From G963556115 sp963677015 (GTDB lineage: Bacteria > Planctomycetota > SZUA-567), in contig OY781533.1 of NCBI GenBank assembly GCA_963677015.1, forward strand, positions 372,001-436,000: 64,000 nucleotides of DNA, read 5' to 3'. Of the stretch, positions 7,844 through 15,637 are shown in pieces (positions within the stretch are counted from its first letter, which is position 1; the number at the start of each line of letters is the position of its first letter). The position numbers and the translations under genes were made by a program. The notes under the pieces were generated by a model that ran no database searches, was not told where the DNA came from, and saw nothing but the letters and a program-made list of their open reading frames with translations.

Positions 7844-8227
7844 ATGAGTGGAGATGTAACTGCTGAGGATAAATGTCTGGAGCGGGCAAAGATTATCGCC
7901 CGTATCTGTTATGAGAAGCGTCTGGAGGATATACGGCTTATAGATTTGCGTACCAGATGCCCGTATGCTGATTATTTCGTGATTGGTACAGGTAAAAGTG
8001 CGCCACAGATAAGAGGTGTGCTCAAGGATATTCAGAAGGAGATGAGTAAGCTGAAATATAAGCTTATAAATGAGGCCGGGCGCGGTGGCGATGAGTGGGC
8101 TTTAATCGATTACGGTGATGTTGTTGCGCACATCTTCAGTAGTGAGGCTCGCGAGTATTATCAGCTGGAGGAATTATGGGCGGATGCGCCTGATATTGAT
8201 TTTCTCGCCGGTTATAAAGTGAAATAA
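7844..8227 (+). CDS. rsfS: Ribosomal silencing factor RsfS
   Basis: RsfS binds ribosomal protein L14 and blocks subunit joining when nutrients are short. The family pattern is clear: the LEDIRLIDLR start of the domain, YADYFVIGTGKSAPQIRG, then EGR-like EAGRGGDEWALIDYGDVVAHIF and the terminal YYQLEELW. The length (127) is normal. Its usual partner nadD is not adjacent. The gene is followed by its own terminator, so it is monocistronic here. Confidence 0.94.
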   Translation: MSGDVTAEDKCLERAKIIARICYEKRLEDIRLIDLRTRCPYADYFVIGTGKSAPQIRGVLKDIQKEMSKLKYKLINEAGRGGDEWALIDYGDVVAHIFSSEAREYYQLEELWADAPDIDFLAGYKVK

Positions 8228-8250
8228 CAAATTTGTTTATCCAGATTTTT

Positions 8251-8283
8251 GGGGCAGAGGATTTTTTTCCTCGCCCTTTTTTT
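8251..8283 (+). terminator. Rho-independent terminator after rsfS
   Basis: GGGC-A-GAGG pairs with CCTC-GCCC around a T-rich loop, with one bulged A, followed by seven T. Confidence 0.88.
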
Positions 8284-8398
8284 ATTATCTGAATTTCAGT
8301 ATGGTGTTTTTAGCTGGCGCTCGGGTTATTATTTAAGTTGGTCTGCCTGTATGGTCGATATAAAGGCTGAATAGTATCTACAGCTTATAAAGGAAATA

Positions 8399-9256
8399 GT
8401 GAATATGTCGGCGTTGGATAGACTTGCCAGAGTACTCTGTATACTCGCGTGCGTGCTTGCGGTACTGGTACTGCTTACCGGCTGTGCCCAGAGTAAGTCG
8501 GTTAAACAAAATAAGATGTTAGAGGATAGGGCTAAAGAACTGGAAACAGAGAATACCGCCCTTAAAAATGAGAAAAAAGCGACTCAACAGCGTCAGCAGC
8601 AGGCTTTACAGCGTCAGGCGGCTGCTAAATCTAAACAGGCGGTACGTCTGATGGTCAAGGGTAAGCCTATTGATGTTCCGGCACCGGAGCTGGAAAATAT
8701 TAATCGTTATGCGGCTGCTCTGGAGGAAAACCTTTTGCGTCGTTATAATAATACGCCGGGATTTGCAGGCAAGGTGGCTAAGGTGAGATTGCTGGCTGAT
8801 CATGAACCGGAATTTTCAATGGATCATAAGAAGATCCGCATGGAATGGTCTCAGGTTGTTTTTGATCAGTGGGGCAAGAGAATTCCTGAACTGGAGGAAG
8901 AATATTATATTGTGGTATTCGGTGATGGCAAACCTCTGATGCAGCGAACCCGTCCGTCTATCTCTGTAGGTCTAAATAACGAGAGCGGTTATTCTGAATT
9001 TGCGCCGGTAAGAGGCGGTACTCTTTCGACGCTGGAATATAATGCTGATCCGACAATGTTTGATAAGCCTACAAGCAGCAGTTACGGGCTCCTTGATGAT
9101 AATCTGAACAGTAAAGATGTAAATAACGTGCCATATCATCAGTTGGATATAGATCCGCTCCAGCCGCATAACGCACCTCGTGAAGAACCGCGGGAACTGC
9201 CGGTTATACAACCGGCTCCTGAAGATTTGCAGGCGGTTGTGGTGCTGACAAAATAG
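8399..9256 (+). CDS. Predicted lipoprotein with coiled coil
   Basis: The N-terminus has a hydrophobic signal (residues about 12-26) ending in lipobox LLTGC with lipidated Cys29. Residues about 40-75 form a Gln/Lys/Glu-rich coiled coil (QRQQQALQRQ). A folded segment follows (VRLMVKGKPIDVP to YYIVVFGDG), then a long Pro/Asn-rich tail. GTG 8399 and ATG 8405 share the AGGA site at 8391-8394; the latter would remove two residues. The gene is monocistronic between two terminators. The protein is probably anchored in a membrane facing the periplasm. I do not recognise a domain and give no function. Confidence 0.72.
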   Translation: MNMSALDRLARVLCILACVLAVLVLLTGCAQSKSVKQNKMLEDRAKELETENTALKNEKKATQQRQQQALQRQAAAKSKQAVRLMVKGKPIDVPAPELENINRYAAALEENLLRRYNNTPGFAGKVAKVRLLADHEPEFSMDHKKIRMEWSQVVFDQWGKRIPELEEEYYIVVFGDGKPLMQRTRPSISVGLNNESGYSEFAPVRGGTLSTLEYNADPTMFDKPTSSSYGLLDDNLNSKDVNNVPYHQLDIDPLQPHNAPREEPRELPVIQPAPEDLQAVVVLTK

Positions 9257-9273
9257 CATTTTAATATTACGTT

Positions 9274-9304
9274 AAAGGCAGCCTGTATCGGCTGCCTTTT
9301 TTTA
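9274..9304 (+). terminator. Rho-independent terminator
   Basis: AAAGGCAGCC (9274-9283) pairs with GGCTGCCTTT (9290-9299), then continuing T. The A-run on the other side means it may also work for the minus-strand transporter gene ending at 9337. Confidence 0.9.
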
Positions 9305-9336
9305 GGAATATTAAATTAATTAAAACCGGTGAAAAG

Positions 9337-10269
9337 CTAGCCGCGTTTCGCTTTTCTATTACGTCTGCTGCCTCTGCTGCTCTTCTTTTTATGGGCAGGT
9401 TCCACATGTATCAGGGTATTGGTGATTTCCGGTATTTCCTGAATAACACGGTCATGAAAAAGTCGGGTTAGTTCGTGTGAAGCAAATACTGTCATGTTCG
9501 GATCAACGTCCATGTGCATATCGACCAGAATCTCGCCACCGAGTTTCCGGCAGCGGACTGAGTGCACATTGTTGATGCCGGTAATGCTTTTTGACATTTC
9601 TCTGATTCGGGTATTGAGTGCCGGGTTTGGTGTTGCTTCCATTATTTCAAATATAGACGGTTTGGCCAGACGCCAGGTCGCGTGCAGCAGGAGTATGGTC
9701 ACTGTTATTGCTGCTATCTGGTCATAATAATGAAATGCGGGGTAGATCATTTCGCCGATAATGGCGATGGCTACGGGCATCGAACTCAGTGCATCACTGC
9801 GGTGGTGCCAGGCGTTAGTCGTCAGAGCTGCGGATTTGTTTTCCTTGCCTTTTTTGAAGGTCCAGCGGAAAAGCAGTTCTTTGGCAACTATTGAGATGAT
9901 TGCGATGTAGAAGACGTTCCATTCCGGACGGCTGGAAGGAGTTCCGGATATTATGGAGAATATTGCACGCCAGCCGATACCGCTGCCGACGAATCCCAGT
10001 ACTCCGGCTATGAAAAGATTGATCAGGGTTTCATAGCGACCGTGTCCGTAGGGGTGGTTCTTATCCGGAGGGGCACTCCAGAAGCGGACACCGATCCAGA
10101 TAGCGGCATCGGTAGCCAGATCGCTCAGACTGTGTATGCCGTCGGCAACCAGCGACATTGAGGATGAACTGAGGCCTACAAAGATTTTGATAATAGTGAG
10201 AAATAAATTGACCAAGGCACCTACTACGGTTACCCGGCGTATCTGGGTGAGCTGATCTTGCATAGGCAT
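9337..10269 (-). CDS. Cation diffusion facilitator (zinc/iron/manganese efflux)
   Basis: CDF proteins are inner-membrane metal/proton antiporters. The 310-residue sequence has about six transmembrane segments. Metal-site signatures are SLVADGIHSLSDLATD in TM2 and HHRSDALSS in TM5, giving the HxxxD/DxxxD-type site. The NHPYGHGRYE loop lies between TM2 and TM3 and a cytoplasmic metal-binding domain (HSVRCRKLGGE, MHMDVDP) follows. The tail is very basic (KKKSSRGSRRNRKAKRG). The D and H set fits the zinc/iron group, but the ion cannot be fixed by eye. It lies 17 bases downstream of the phosphoesterase gene and is probably co-transcribed with it. Confidence 0.92.
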   Translation of the reverse strand: MPMQDQLTQIRRVTVVGALVNLFLTIIKIFVGLSSSSMSLVADGIHSLSDLATDAAIWIGVRFWSAPPDKNHPYGHGRYETLINLFIAGVLGFVGSGIGWRAIFSIISGTPSSRPEWNVFYIAIISIVAKELLFRWTFKKGKENKSAALTTNAWHHRSDALSSMPVAIAIIGEMIYPAFHYYDQIAAITVTILLLHATWRLAKPSIFEIMEATPNPALNTRIREMSKSITGINNVHSVRCRKLGGEILVDMHMDVDPNMTVFASHELTRLFHDRVIQEIPEITNTLIHVEPAHKKKSSRGSRRNRKAKRG

Positions 10270-10286
10270 TCTCCGGATTAGTGGAT

Positions 10287-11069
10287 TTAACGCCCCAGTT
10301 TAAGCCTTAAACCTGACTGATCATCAAGTACTGGATGCGAGGATATTTTCGAGACAGTTGTTTCAATGTCGTATTCGACACGCCGCCATTCTACATAGCC
10401 GTTACGCAGCACTGCGTAACAGGATCTGCAGTCATAATCTCGCGGCTGGCCGACACTGCCGACATTGATGATTGCCTTTTTTTCAGTGAGATTATAGCAC
10501 ATTTCTGTTAAATCTTCAATCATAATAAAAGAATCACTGTTATCTTCGATTATCCCGGGGAAGTGAGTGTGCCCGACAAAAGCATAAGTTCCGGTCATTG
10601 CCGCAAAGATACTGTCAAGTTTGAATGGATCCATTTCGGGATCGGAAGGAAGTACGTACTCGGTTATCGGCTGTCTGGGAGAGCCGTGCATAAATTCATA
10701 TTTACCAAGTTCGTAGAGTGGTACCAGAGAATTGAGAAAACGCCAGCGCCTGAGCACATTTTCATCAGGTTCGGCGTAGGATTTCGGATTCATTATACTA
10801 CGGACATAGTCTACCGCATTTTTTGCTATATAATTGAATCCTTCGGCGGAATTTAATACAGCATAATCGTGATTGCCGCAGATATTGATGGTTGCGTGAA
10901 TCTGTAAAATATCAACACATGCCTCGGGGTCTGCGCCGTAACCGACACAGTCCCCAAGGTTTATAATGGTCTCGATATCCTGTGAACGGATATCATTGAG
11001 TACCGCAGTCAATGCTTCAAGATTGCCGTGAACATCTGAAATTATCGCAATTGGTTTTGCTTCACTCAT
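10287..11069 (-). CDS. Calcineurin-like metallophosphoesterase
   Basis: All metallophosphatase blocks are present in order: ISDVHGNLEAL, LGDCVGYGADP, CGNHDYAV, MHGSPRQP and VGHTHFPG, with a final NVGSVGQPRDYD. They supply the Asp, His and Asn ligands of the two-metal centre. The 260-residue length and the GSVGQPRD ending place it in the bacterial YfcE/serine-threonine-phosphatase-like cluster, whose substrates are mostly unknown. It precedes the CDF transporter on the same strand. Confidence 0.9.
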   Translation of the reverse strand: MSEAKPIAIISDVHGNLEALTAVLNDIRSQDIETIINLGDCVGYGADPEACVDILQIHATINICGNHDYAVLNSAEGFNYIAKNAVDYVRSIMNPKSYAEPDENVLRRWRFLNSLVPLYELGKYEFMHGSPRQPITEYVLPSDPEMDPFKLDSIFAAMTGTYAFVGHTHFPGIIEDNSDSFIMIEDLTEMCYNLTEKKAIINVGSVGQPRDYDCRSCYAVLRNGYVEWRRVEYDIETTVSKISSHPVLDDQSGLRLKLGR

Positions 11070-11170
11070 GTATATAAATATCCTACTGTCTGTTGCCTGA
11101 TATCAGTTAATTTAATAGCAGTTTTCAAGTGATTTTCAGATGATACGGGTTTATCTTTTTTTGAGCAAGA

Positions 11171-11389
11171 CTAAACAGCAACAACTTCGGTAATCTCAGG
11201 AATAGCTTCTCTGATGCGTACTTCTACACCTTGTTTGAGGGTTATTGCCGCATGTGGACAACCGCTGCAAGCTCCCTGCAGACGTACTTTGACTACAGTG
11301 CCGTCAAGTCCGATAAACTCAATATCTCCGCCATCTGCCTGTAATGCAGGGCGTAGCTCTTCTATAACTGCTCTTACTTTTTCTTCCAT
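11171..11389 (-). CDS. NifU C-terminal-domain iron-sulfur scaffold (Nfu-like)
   Basis: This is a 72-residue stand-alone Nfu domain. EELRPALQADGGDIEF and GACSGCPHAAITLK carry the CxxC that binds a [4Fe-4S] cluster at the dimer interface. Such proteins deliver clusters to target enzymes. The start is supported by AAGGAG upstream on the minus strand. There is no isc, suf or nif gene beside it. Confidence 0.92.
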   Translation of the reverse strand: MEEKVRAVIEELRPALQADGGDIEFIGLDGTVVKVRLQGACSGCPHAAITLKQGVEVRIREAIPEITEVVAV

Positions 11390-11455
11390 TTTTTGGGCTC
11401 CTTATTTCAAAAAAAATCAAGTAAAACTTAATAATCTGTAAATTTTAACTCTTTT

Positions 11456-11656
11456 TTAAACCTCTGCTTCTATTGTATCAGTCTCTTTTAGCGGATTTCT
11501 TGTTGTTAACGGATTTACAAATCTGCAAAAAGTTGTCGCTTCACAATATAACATGTTATTACATGCAGCTATATCCTTCTTGCGAGAGGTAATTTCTTTT
11601 AGAACATCTACCTCAATATTTTTTTCTGTGCAGTACATTTTTTCCTGAACAATCAT
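11456..11656 (-). CDS. Small four-cysteine hypothetical protein
   Basis: The 66-residue protein has Cys at positions 9, 32, 38 and 44 (MYCTEK, AACNN, LYCEA, TFCRF). This may form a small zinc- or cluster-binding site. The start is supported by a purine-rich AGGGGGG about nine bases upstream on the minus strand. It lies 66 bases upstream of the NifU-like gene on the same strand and may be in its operon. No family recognised. Confidence 0.55.
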   Translation of the reverse strand: MIVQEKMYCTEKNIEVDVLKEITSRKKDIAACNNMLYCEATTFCRFVNPLTTRNPLKETDTIEAEV

Positions 11657-11807
11657 TTGGTATTCCCCCCTGTATCTAACATCTGATTCCGAATATATGC
11701 AAATTATTCGATTATAATTGAATAATTATACAGAATCACTATATCCTAACAATACTTATTTTGTAATGTTATAACTATATCGGTAATAAAGAATAACAAT
11801 TAATCTC

Positions 11808-13211
11808 TTATTTTCCGCGCAGTGACCGCGGGTGATATAGATAGGAATTCTTAAAAATATCCTCGGCTTTAGGGAGTTTTTCCGCAACTGCTTCCGAATC
11901 GGCCATTATGAGCGACTCAATATCGTCCAGGCCATATTCTGCTTTGCCTTTGGGGAATAATCCGATTATCAGGTGGTTGTGCTTGATGCCGTCCTGTACC
12001 CGTCCCCATAGATGCTGCCCGTTTTTTAACTGAATTATAACGCTTGGGTTTATTATTCCGTCTGTATCGGGGCTGTCACCTTCAGGAGTATAGGTGATAA
12101 CCGGAAGTTTGTAGGCTTTGATTTCAGGTGGAATCAGAGCAGCTGTACTGTCCTTTTGTTTCTGGATGTAAACCGCTGTCAGCAGCAGCAGAACGGCTAT
12201 GGTTATTATCCCGCCGGAAAAGTAATGCCAGAAAGGGAATTCCCGCTTGATAGTAGGTGCTTGGGCCATATAGTGCTTATAGGGCGTGTTGGAGCGCGCT
12301 CTGGCGCTGTCGTTTTCCGGCTGTCTGCTGGACTCCGGACGGTGAGCTGGACCAGGGCTGGTGGTAAGCTGGGTCAGTAATGGGTGCTGGCAGACATTTA
12401 GCAGGTCTGCGGCTAATTCAGCAATACTCTGGTAGCGTTTCTTTGGATCCGTAAGCAGCATCTTCTCTACAACCTTTGATAATTCTTTGGGCGTTTTGGG
12501 CTCTACTTTACGCAGTGGCGGTGGTGTGAAGTTGCAGTGAGCCCGTATTGTCTGCATAGAGCTGTCTCTGGTGAAAGGATTACTGCCGCAGATCATTTCA
12601 TATAGTACGACCCCAAGTGAATAAATATCCGACTGATATCCGGCTTCGATGCCTTCAATCTGCTCGGGAGAGATATAATCCGGCGTGCCGAGAATAGAGC
12701 CGGCTGAGGTTAGTCCGGAATCTTCAGCGTATTTTGACAAACCGAAATCTACCAGTACCGCCCGGCCATCGGTGTTTTCAATCATAATATTTGCCGGTTT
12801 GATATCACGGTGGATGATGCCGCTGTTATGGACTTTGCGCAGTCCGGCCATAATTTCAATGGTTATACGCAGTGCTTCCTGTTGGGTCAGTTCATAGTTC
12901 GGGTCGTCAATGAGGCTGCTCAGGGTTTTGCCCTCGATATATTCCATGGCAAAATAGTGAATGCTGCCTTCAATTCCTACATCATAAACATGCATCAGGT
13001 TGGGGTGATTAAGTGATGCAAGAGTGCGTGCTTCGCGTTCGAAACGCTCGATATTCTCTATGTTATAGTCATACTGGGAATTCAGGATTTTAATCGCAAC
13101 AATACGGCCCAGCTGGGTATCCCGGGCTTTATAGACAGAACCCATGCCGCCGCCGCCAAGCTGATTCTGGAGTTTGAATTTTCCTATTTTTGACCCGGGG
13201 ACAATGCTCAT
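11808..13211 (-). CDS. Membrane-anchored Ser/Thr protein kinase (PknB-type)
   Basis: The first 270 residues are a complete Hanks-type kinase: glycine loop LGGGGMGSVY, ATP lysine K41 (VAIKIL), catalytic HRD at 134-136 with IKPAN, DFG at 155-157, GTPDYISPEQ and DIYSLGVVLYE. A Pro/Ser/Arg-rich linker leads to one transmembrane helix at about 329-350, then a periplasmic domain of about 115 residues that contains GQHLWGRVQDG. Catalysis should be intact. The external domain is not a PASTA repeat and I do not recognise it. It is divergent from the HU/IHF gene. Confidence 0.92.
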   Translation of the reverse strand: MSIVPGSKIGKFKLQNQLGGGGMGSVYKARDTQLGRIVAIKILNSQYDYNIENIERFEREARTLASLNHPNLMHVYDVGIEGSIHYFAMEYIEGKTLSSLIDDPNYELTQQEALRITIEIMAGLRKVHNSGIIHRDIKPANIMIENTDGRAVLVDFGLSKYAEDSGLTSAGSILGTPDYISPEQIEGIEAGYQSDIYSLGVVLYEMICGSNPFTRDSSMQTIRAHCNFTPPPLRKVEPKTPKELSKVVEKMLLTDPKKRYQSIAELAADLLNVCQHPLLTQLTTSPGPAHRPESSRQPENDSARARSNTPYKHYMAQAPTIKREFPFWHYFSGGIITIAVLLLLTAVYIQKQKDSTAALIPPEIKAYKLPVITYTPEGDSPDTDGIINPSVIIQLKNGQHLWGRVQDGIKHNHLIIGLFPKGKAEYGLDDIESLIMADSEAVAEKLPKAEDIFKNSYLYHPRSLRGK

Positions 13212-13561
13212 AAGGTTATTCTCGGAAACAAAATATTAGATAACGGATAGTATATTATTCAGGTTGTATTATATCAGAAATTGTTCTAATTTGTACCGGT
13301 ATTTACGATAAAAATCGCATAAAACTAAAACTTACTGACAGTTTTTAAAAAAAATTTTACTACAACTTAAACCGGATTTTATCAATATTTACTTGACCTT
13401 TTGCCGACTTCATCTATTATAAAATCTTATAAACGTATGCGAGTAAGTATCTTGCCGATTGTGGTTGTTGGGAATTTTCGGTGTGGTGCAGCCGGATGTG
13501 TTATTCGCTGCTTGGGAAAAGATTTGATTTTGTTTTAAGTAATGATAAGGGGGTAGTACCT
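13212..13561. other. Divergent intergenic region between kinase and HU/IHF genes
   Basis: The gap holds the plus-strand promoter described at 13393-13420 and an AT-rich half (13250-13380) that should contain the minus-strand promoter of the kinase gene. No RNA gene was seen. Confidence 0.5.
13393..13420 (+). promoter_or_regulatory. Probable sigma70-type promoter of the HU/IHF gene
   Basis: TTGACC (13393-13398) is separated by 16 bases from TATTAT (13415-13420). It would give a leader of about 135 bases before GTG 13562. Confidence 0.6.
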
Positions 13562-13852
13562 GTGACAAAGAATGATATGGTTCTACGGATTGCAAAAGAA
13601 ATGGATATGCGTCAGACGGACATCAAGCGCATTGTGCAGATGACTCTGGACGGTATCGTTGATGTGCTTGAAAGTGAAAGCAGGCTGGAGTTGAGGAATT
13701 TTGGCGTATTCGAAGTACGTACCAGAAAACCACGTAAGGCAAGAAATCCACGAACCGGGGATGAGGTTATGGTGCCTGAACGGAAGGTTGTTACTTTCAA
13801 ACCTGGTAAAATGATGGAAGAACGTGTTCAGGGAACCGAGTCAGCCGAGTAG
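13562..13852 (+). CDS. HU/IHF-family DNA-binding protein
   Basis: The 96-residue protein shows the whole HU/IHF fold: KNDMVLRIAKEM helix, LRNFGVFEVRTRKPRKARNP in the DNA-wrapping beta arm and VTFKPGKMM at the C-terminal helix. GTG 13562 is the likely start, because AAGGGGG (13548-13554) lies seven bases upstream; the frame is open to 13481 but the extra residues are not HU-like. RNPRTG with Pro at the arm tip fits bending-type members. HU and IHF cannot be separated by eye. Confidence 0.93.
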   Translation: MTKNDMVLRIAKEMDMRQTDIKRIVQMTLDGIVDVLESESRLELRNFGVFEVRTRKPRKARNPRTGDEVMVPERKVVTFKPGKMMEERVQGTESAE

Positions 13853-13907
13853 GTTTTTATTCTTTTGCTGATTTTATTAAGTGCTGCTCCAGTTGAGTTG
13901 TTTGCAG

Positions 13908-13935
13908 GCCGGGTACTATGTACCCGGCTTAATTT
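13908..13935 (+). terminator. Rho-independent terminator after HU/IHF gene
   Basis: GCCGGGTAC (13908-13916) pairs with GTACCCGGC (13920-13928) around a three-base loop, followed by TTAATTTT. Confidence 0.8.
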
Positions 13936-14009
13936 TGTGTTATTCTTGACATTACGGTGGAAATTGATATATAATAAACAGATATTCTGAACTTACAGGG
14001 ATTATTTTA

Positions 14010-14417
14010 ATGCAAAACTGGCTTATTATATCATTTTTTATGCTGTCGCTTTTTATTATCGGCTGCAATAGTAATGAAAAAAAGAAGGCGGAGCTTATTG
14101 CCGAGGCATATGATAAATATCATCCTACCTATGGTTATCGTAATGAACTTCCGGATAAAAAGCTGGAGATGAATGCTGAGGGTGAGAGTCTGTGGCAAAG
14201 GCCTCCAGAACGGGTTACGGTCTATAAAACTCCGGACGGACCTGAGACCGGCAGTCATCCGCGGGCTCCGGTTGATCAGAATTATCTGGGGTATAAAGCG
14301 GGCGATGATCAGTTGATTTACGATGATACGCATACTACAGATAATCTTACAACCAGGCAGCCGGTTCGTGAGCTTCCGGATTATTTGCGGGGGGACTATG
14401 GTTCAACGACTCATTGA
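14010..14417 (+). CDS. Predicted small lipoprotein
   Basis: A short hydrophobic signal ends in lipobox FIIGC with Cys19, predicting lipidation. The remaining 115 residues are polar, rich in Tyr, Asp, Pro and Thr, and have no repeated unit. It ends with RELPDYLRGDYG. It has no recognised domain. It may be a surface or periplasmic linker-like lipoprotein, similar in style to the acidic lipoprotein at 34.9 kb. It lies 74 bases upstream of argC with no clear terminator between. Confidence 0.68.
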   Translation: MQNWLIISFFMLSLFIIGCNSNEKKKAELIAEAYDKYHPTYGYRNELPDKKLEMNAEGESLWQRPPERVTVYKTPDGPETGSHPRAPVDQNYLGYKAGDDQLIYDDTHTTDNLTTRQPVRELPDYLRGDYGSTTH

Positions 14418-14491
14418 TAGGGGTTAATATTTACCTGTCAGTATAATGACAAAATTATTTAAAAGAATTATCAGGTTATAGAAAGTAATTT

Positions 14492-15553
14492 ATGACAAAA
14501 AAGATTAAACTTGTCGGGGCTACCGGTTATGGAGGTCTGGGACTCATTGAGCTTGTACGCAGACATCCGGAATTTGAAATAAGCTGTGTTATTGCGACTC
14601 AGGATGTTGGTAAGAAGATTTCTGACGTCTGGACTTATCTTGACGGCTATTGTGATCTGCCTATTGTTGCGCCCGACAGTAAGGAAGCGGCGGAAGCGGA
14701 GGCTGATGTGGTTGTCTTCTCTACACCTGACGGGGTCGGACAGGCAGGTGCTGGAGTGGAGCTTGCCAAAGGACGTAAAGTCTTGGATTACTCCGGAGAT
14801 TTCCGCTTCAACTCTACTGAACTTTATCATGAGTACGCCAGCAGAATAAATAAAAATCCTGAGCATAAGTCTCCGGAGCTATTGGTGGAGAGTGTGTATG
14901 GTCTTACCGAACTGCACCGCGGTGAAATTGCTGGGGCACGTCTGGTAGGTAATCCCGGCTGCTTTGCTGTGAGCTGCATTCTCGGCTTGTCTGCGGCGGT
15001 GAAAAATAATCTTATTGAGACCCGGGGTATTTCCTGTGACTGTAAAAGCGGTATCTCCGGGGCAGGCAAGAAGCCGTCCGCGGGATTTCATTATCCGGAG
15101 CGTTATGATAATATGAATGCATATAGACTAACCGGGCATCAGCATGTTATGGAGGTGGAGCGAGAACTGTCAGATCTTGGTGGAGAGGGGATAAATATTA
15201 CCTTTACGCCACAGGTGGTGCCGATGTCCAGAGGAATAATGTCGACTGTATATGGGCTTCTAAAACCGGGAGTAACCCAGCAGCAGGTCTTGGAGGCATA
15301 TCAGGAAATGTTTGCGGTTGAACCGTTTGTGCTGGTAAGGGATTTTGCATATCCCGGCTCTACCGGAGCGGTTCGCGGCAGTAACCGTTGCCTGCTGAGC
15401 GTTGCCTGTGATGAACGGACAGGTGTTTTCAGGGTAATAAGCCATATTGATAATCTCATGAAGGGGCAGGCGGGGAGTGCAGTGCAGAATCTCAATGTTA
15501 TGTTTGGTTTTGCAGAGACCACAGGACTTGACAATCCTGGCGCACATCCTTAA
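14492..15553 (+). CDS. argC: N-acetyl-gamma-glutamyl-phosphate reductase
   Basis: ArgC reduces N-acetylglutamyl phosphate to the semialdehyde with NADPH in arginine synthesis. The NADP loop GATGYGGLGLIEL, the active-site GNPGCFAV with nucleophile Cys157, SGISGAGKKP and GHQHVMEVERELS are all present. The length of 353 residues is normal. No other arg gene is adjacent; glmS follows after 84 bases. Confidence 0.95.
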   Translation: MTKKIKLVGATGYGGLGLIELVRRHPEFEISCVIATQDVGKKISDVWTYLDGYCDLPIVAPDSKEAAEAEADVVVFSTPDGVGQAGAGVELAKGRKVLDYSGDFRFNSTELYHEYASRINKNPEHKSPELLVESVYGLTELHRGEIAGARLVGNPGCFAVSCILGLSAAVKNNLIETRGISCDCKSGISGAGKKPSAGFHYPERYDNMNAYRLTGHQHVMEVERELSDLGGEGINITFTPQVVPMSRGIMSTVYGLLKPGVTQQQVLEAYQEMFAVEPFVLVRDFAYPGSTGAVRGSNRCLLSVACDERTGVFRVISHIDNLMKGQAGSAVQNLNVMFGFAETTGLDNPGAHP

Positions 15554-15637
15554 GAATGCGGCCAGGTTATTCTGGAATTTATCTGGTAAATTTCTCGAAT
15601 TTTTTGGATTCGGGTGTTCTCCTAGAAAGTGACCATT

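Noticed and set aside
15554..15637. glmS ribozyme in the leader of glmS
   Set aside because: The leader is only about 85 bases and holds no recognisable ribozyme core.
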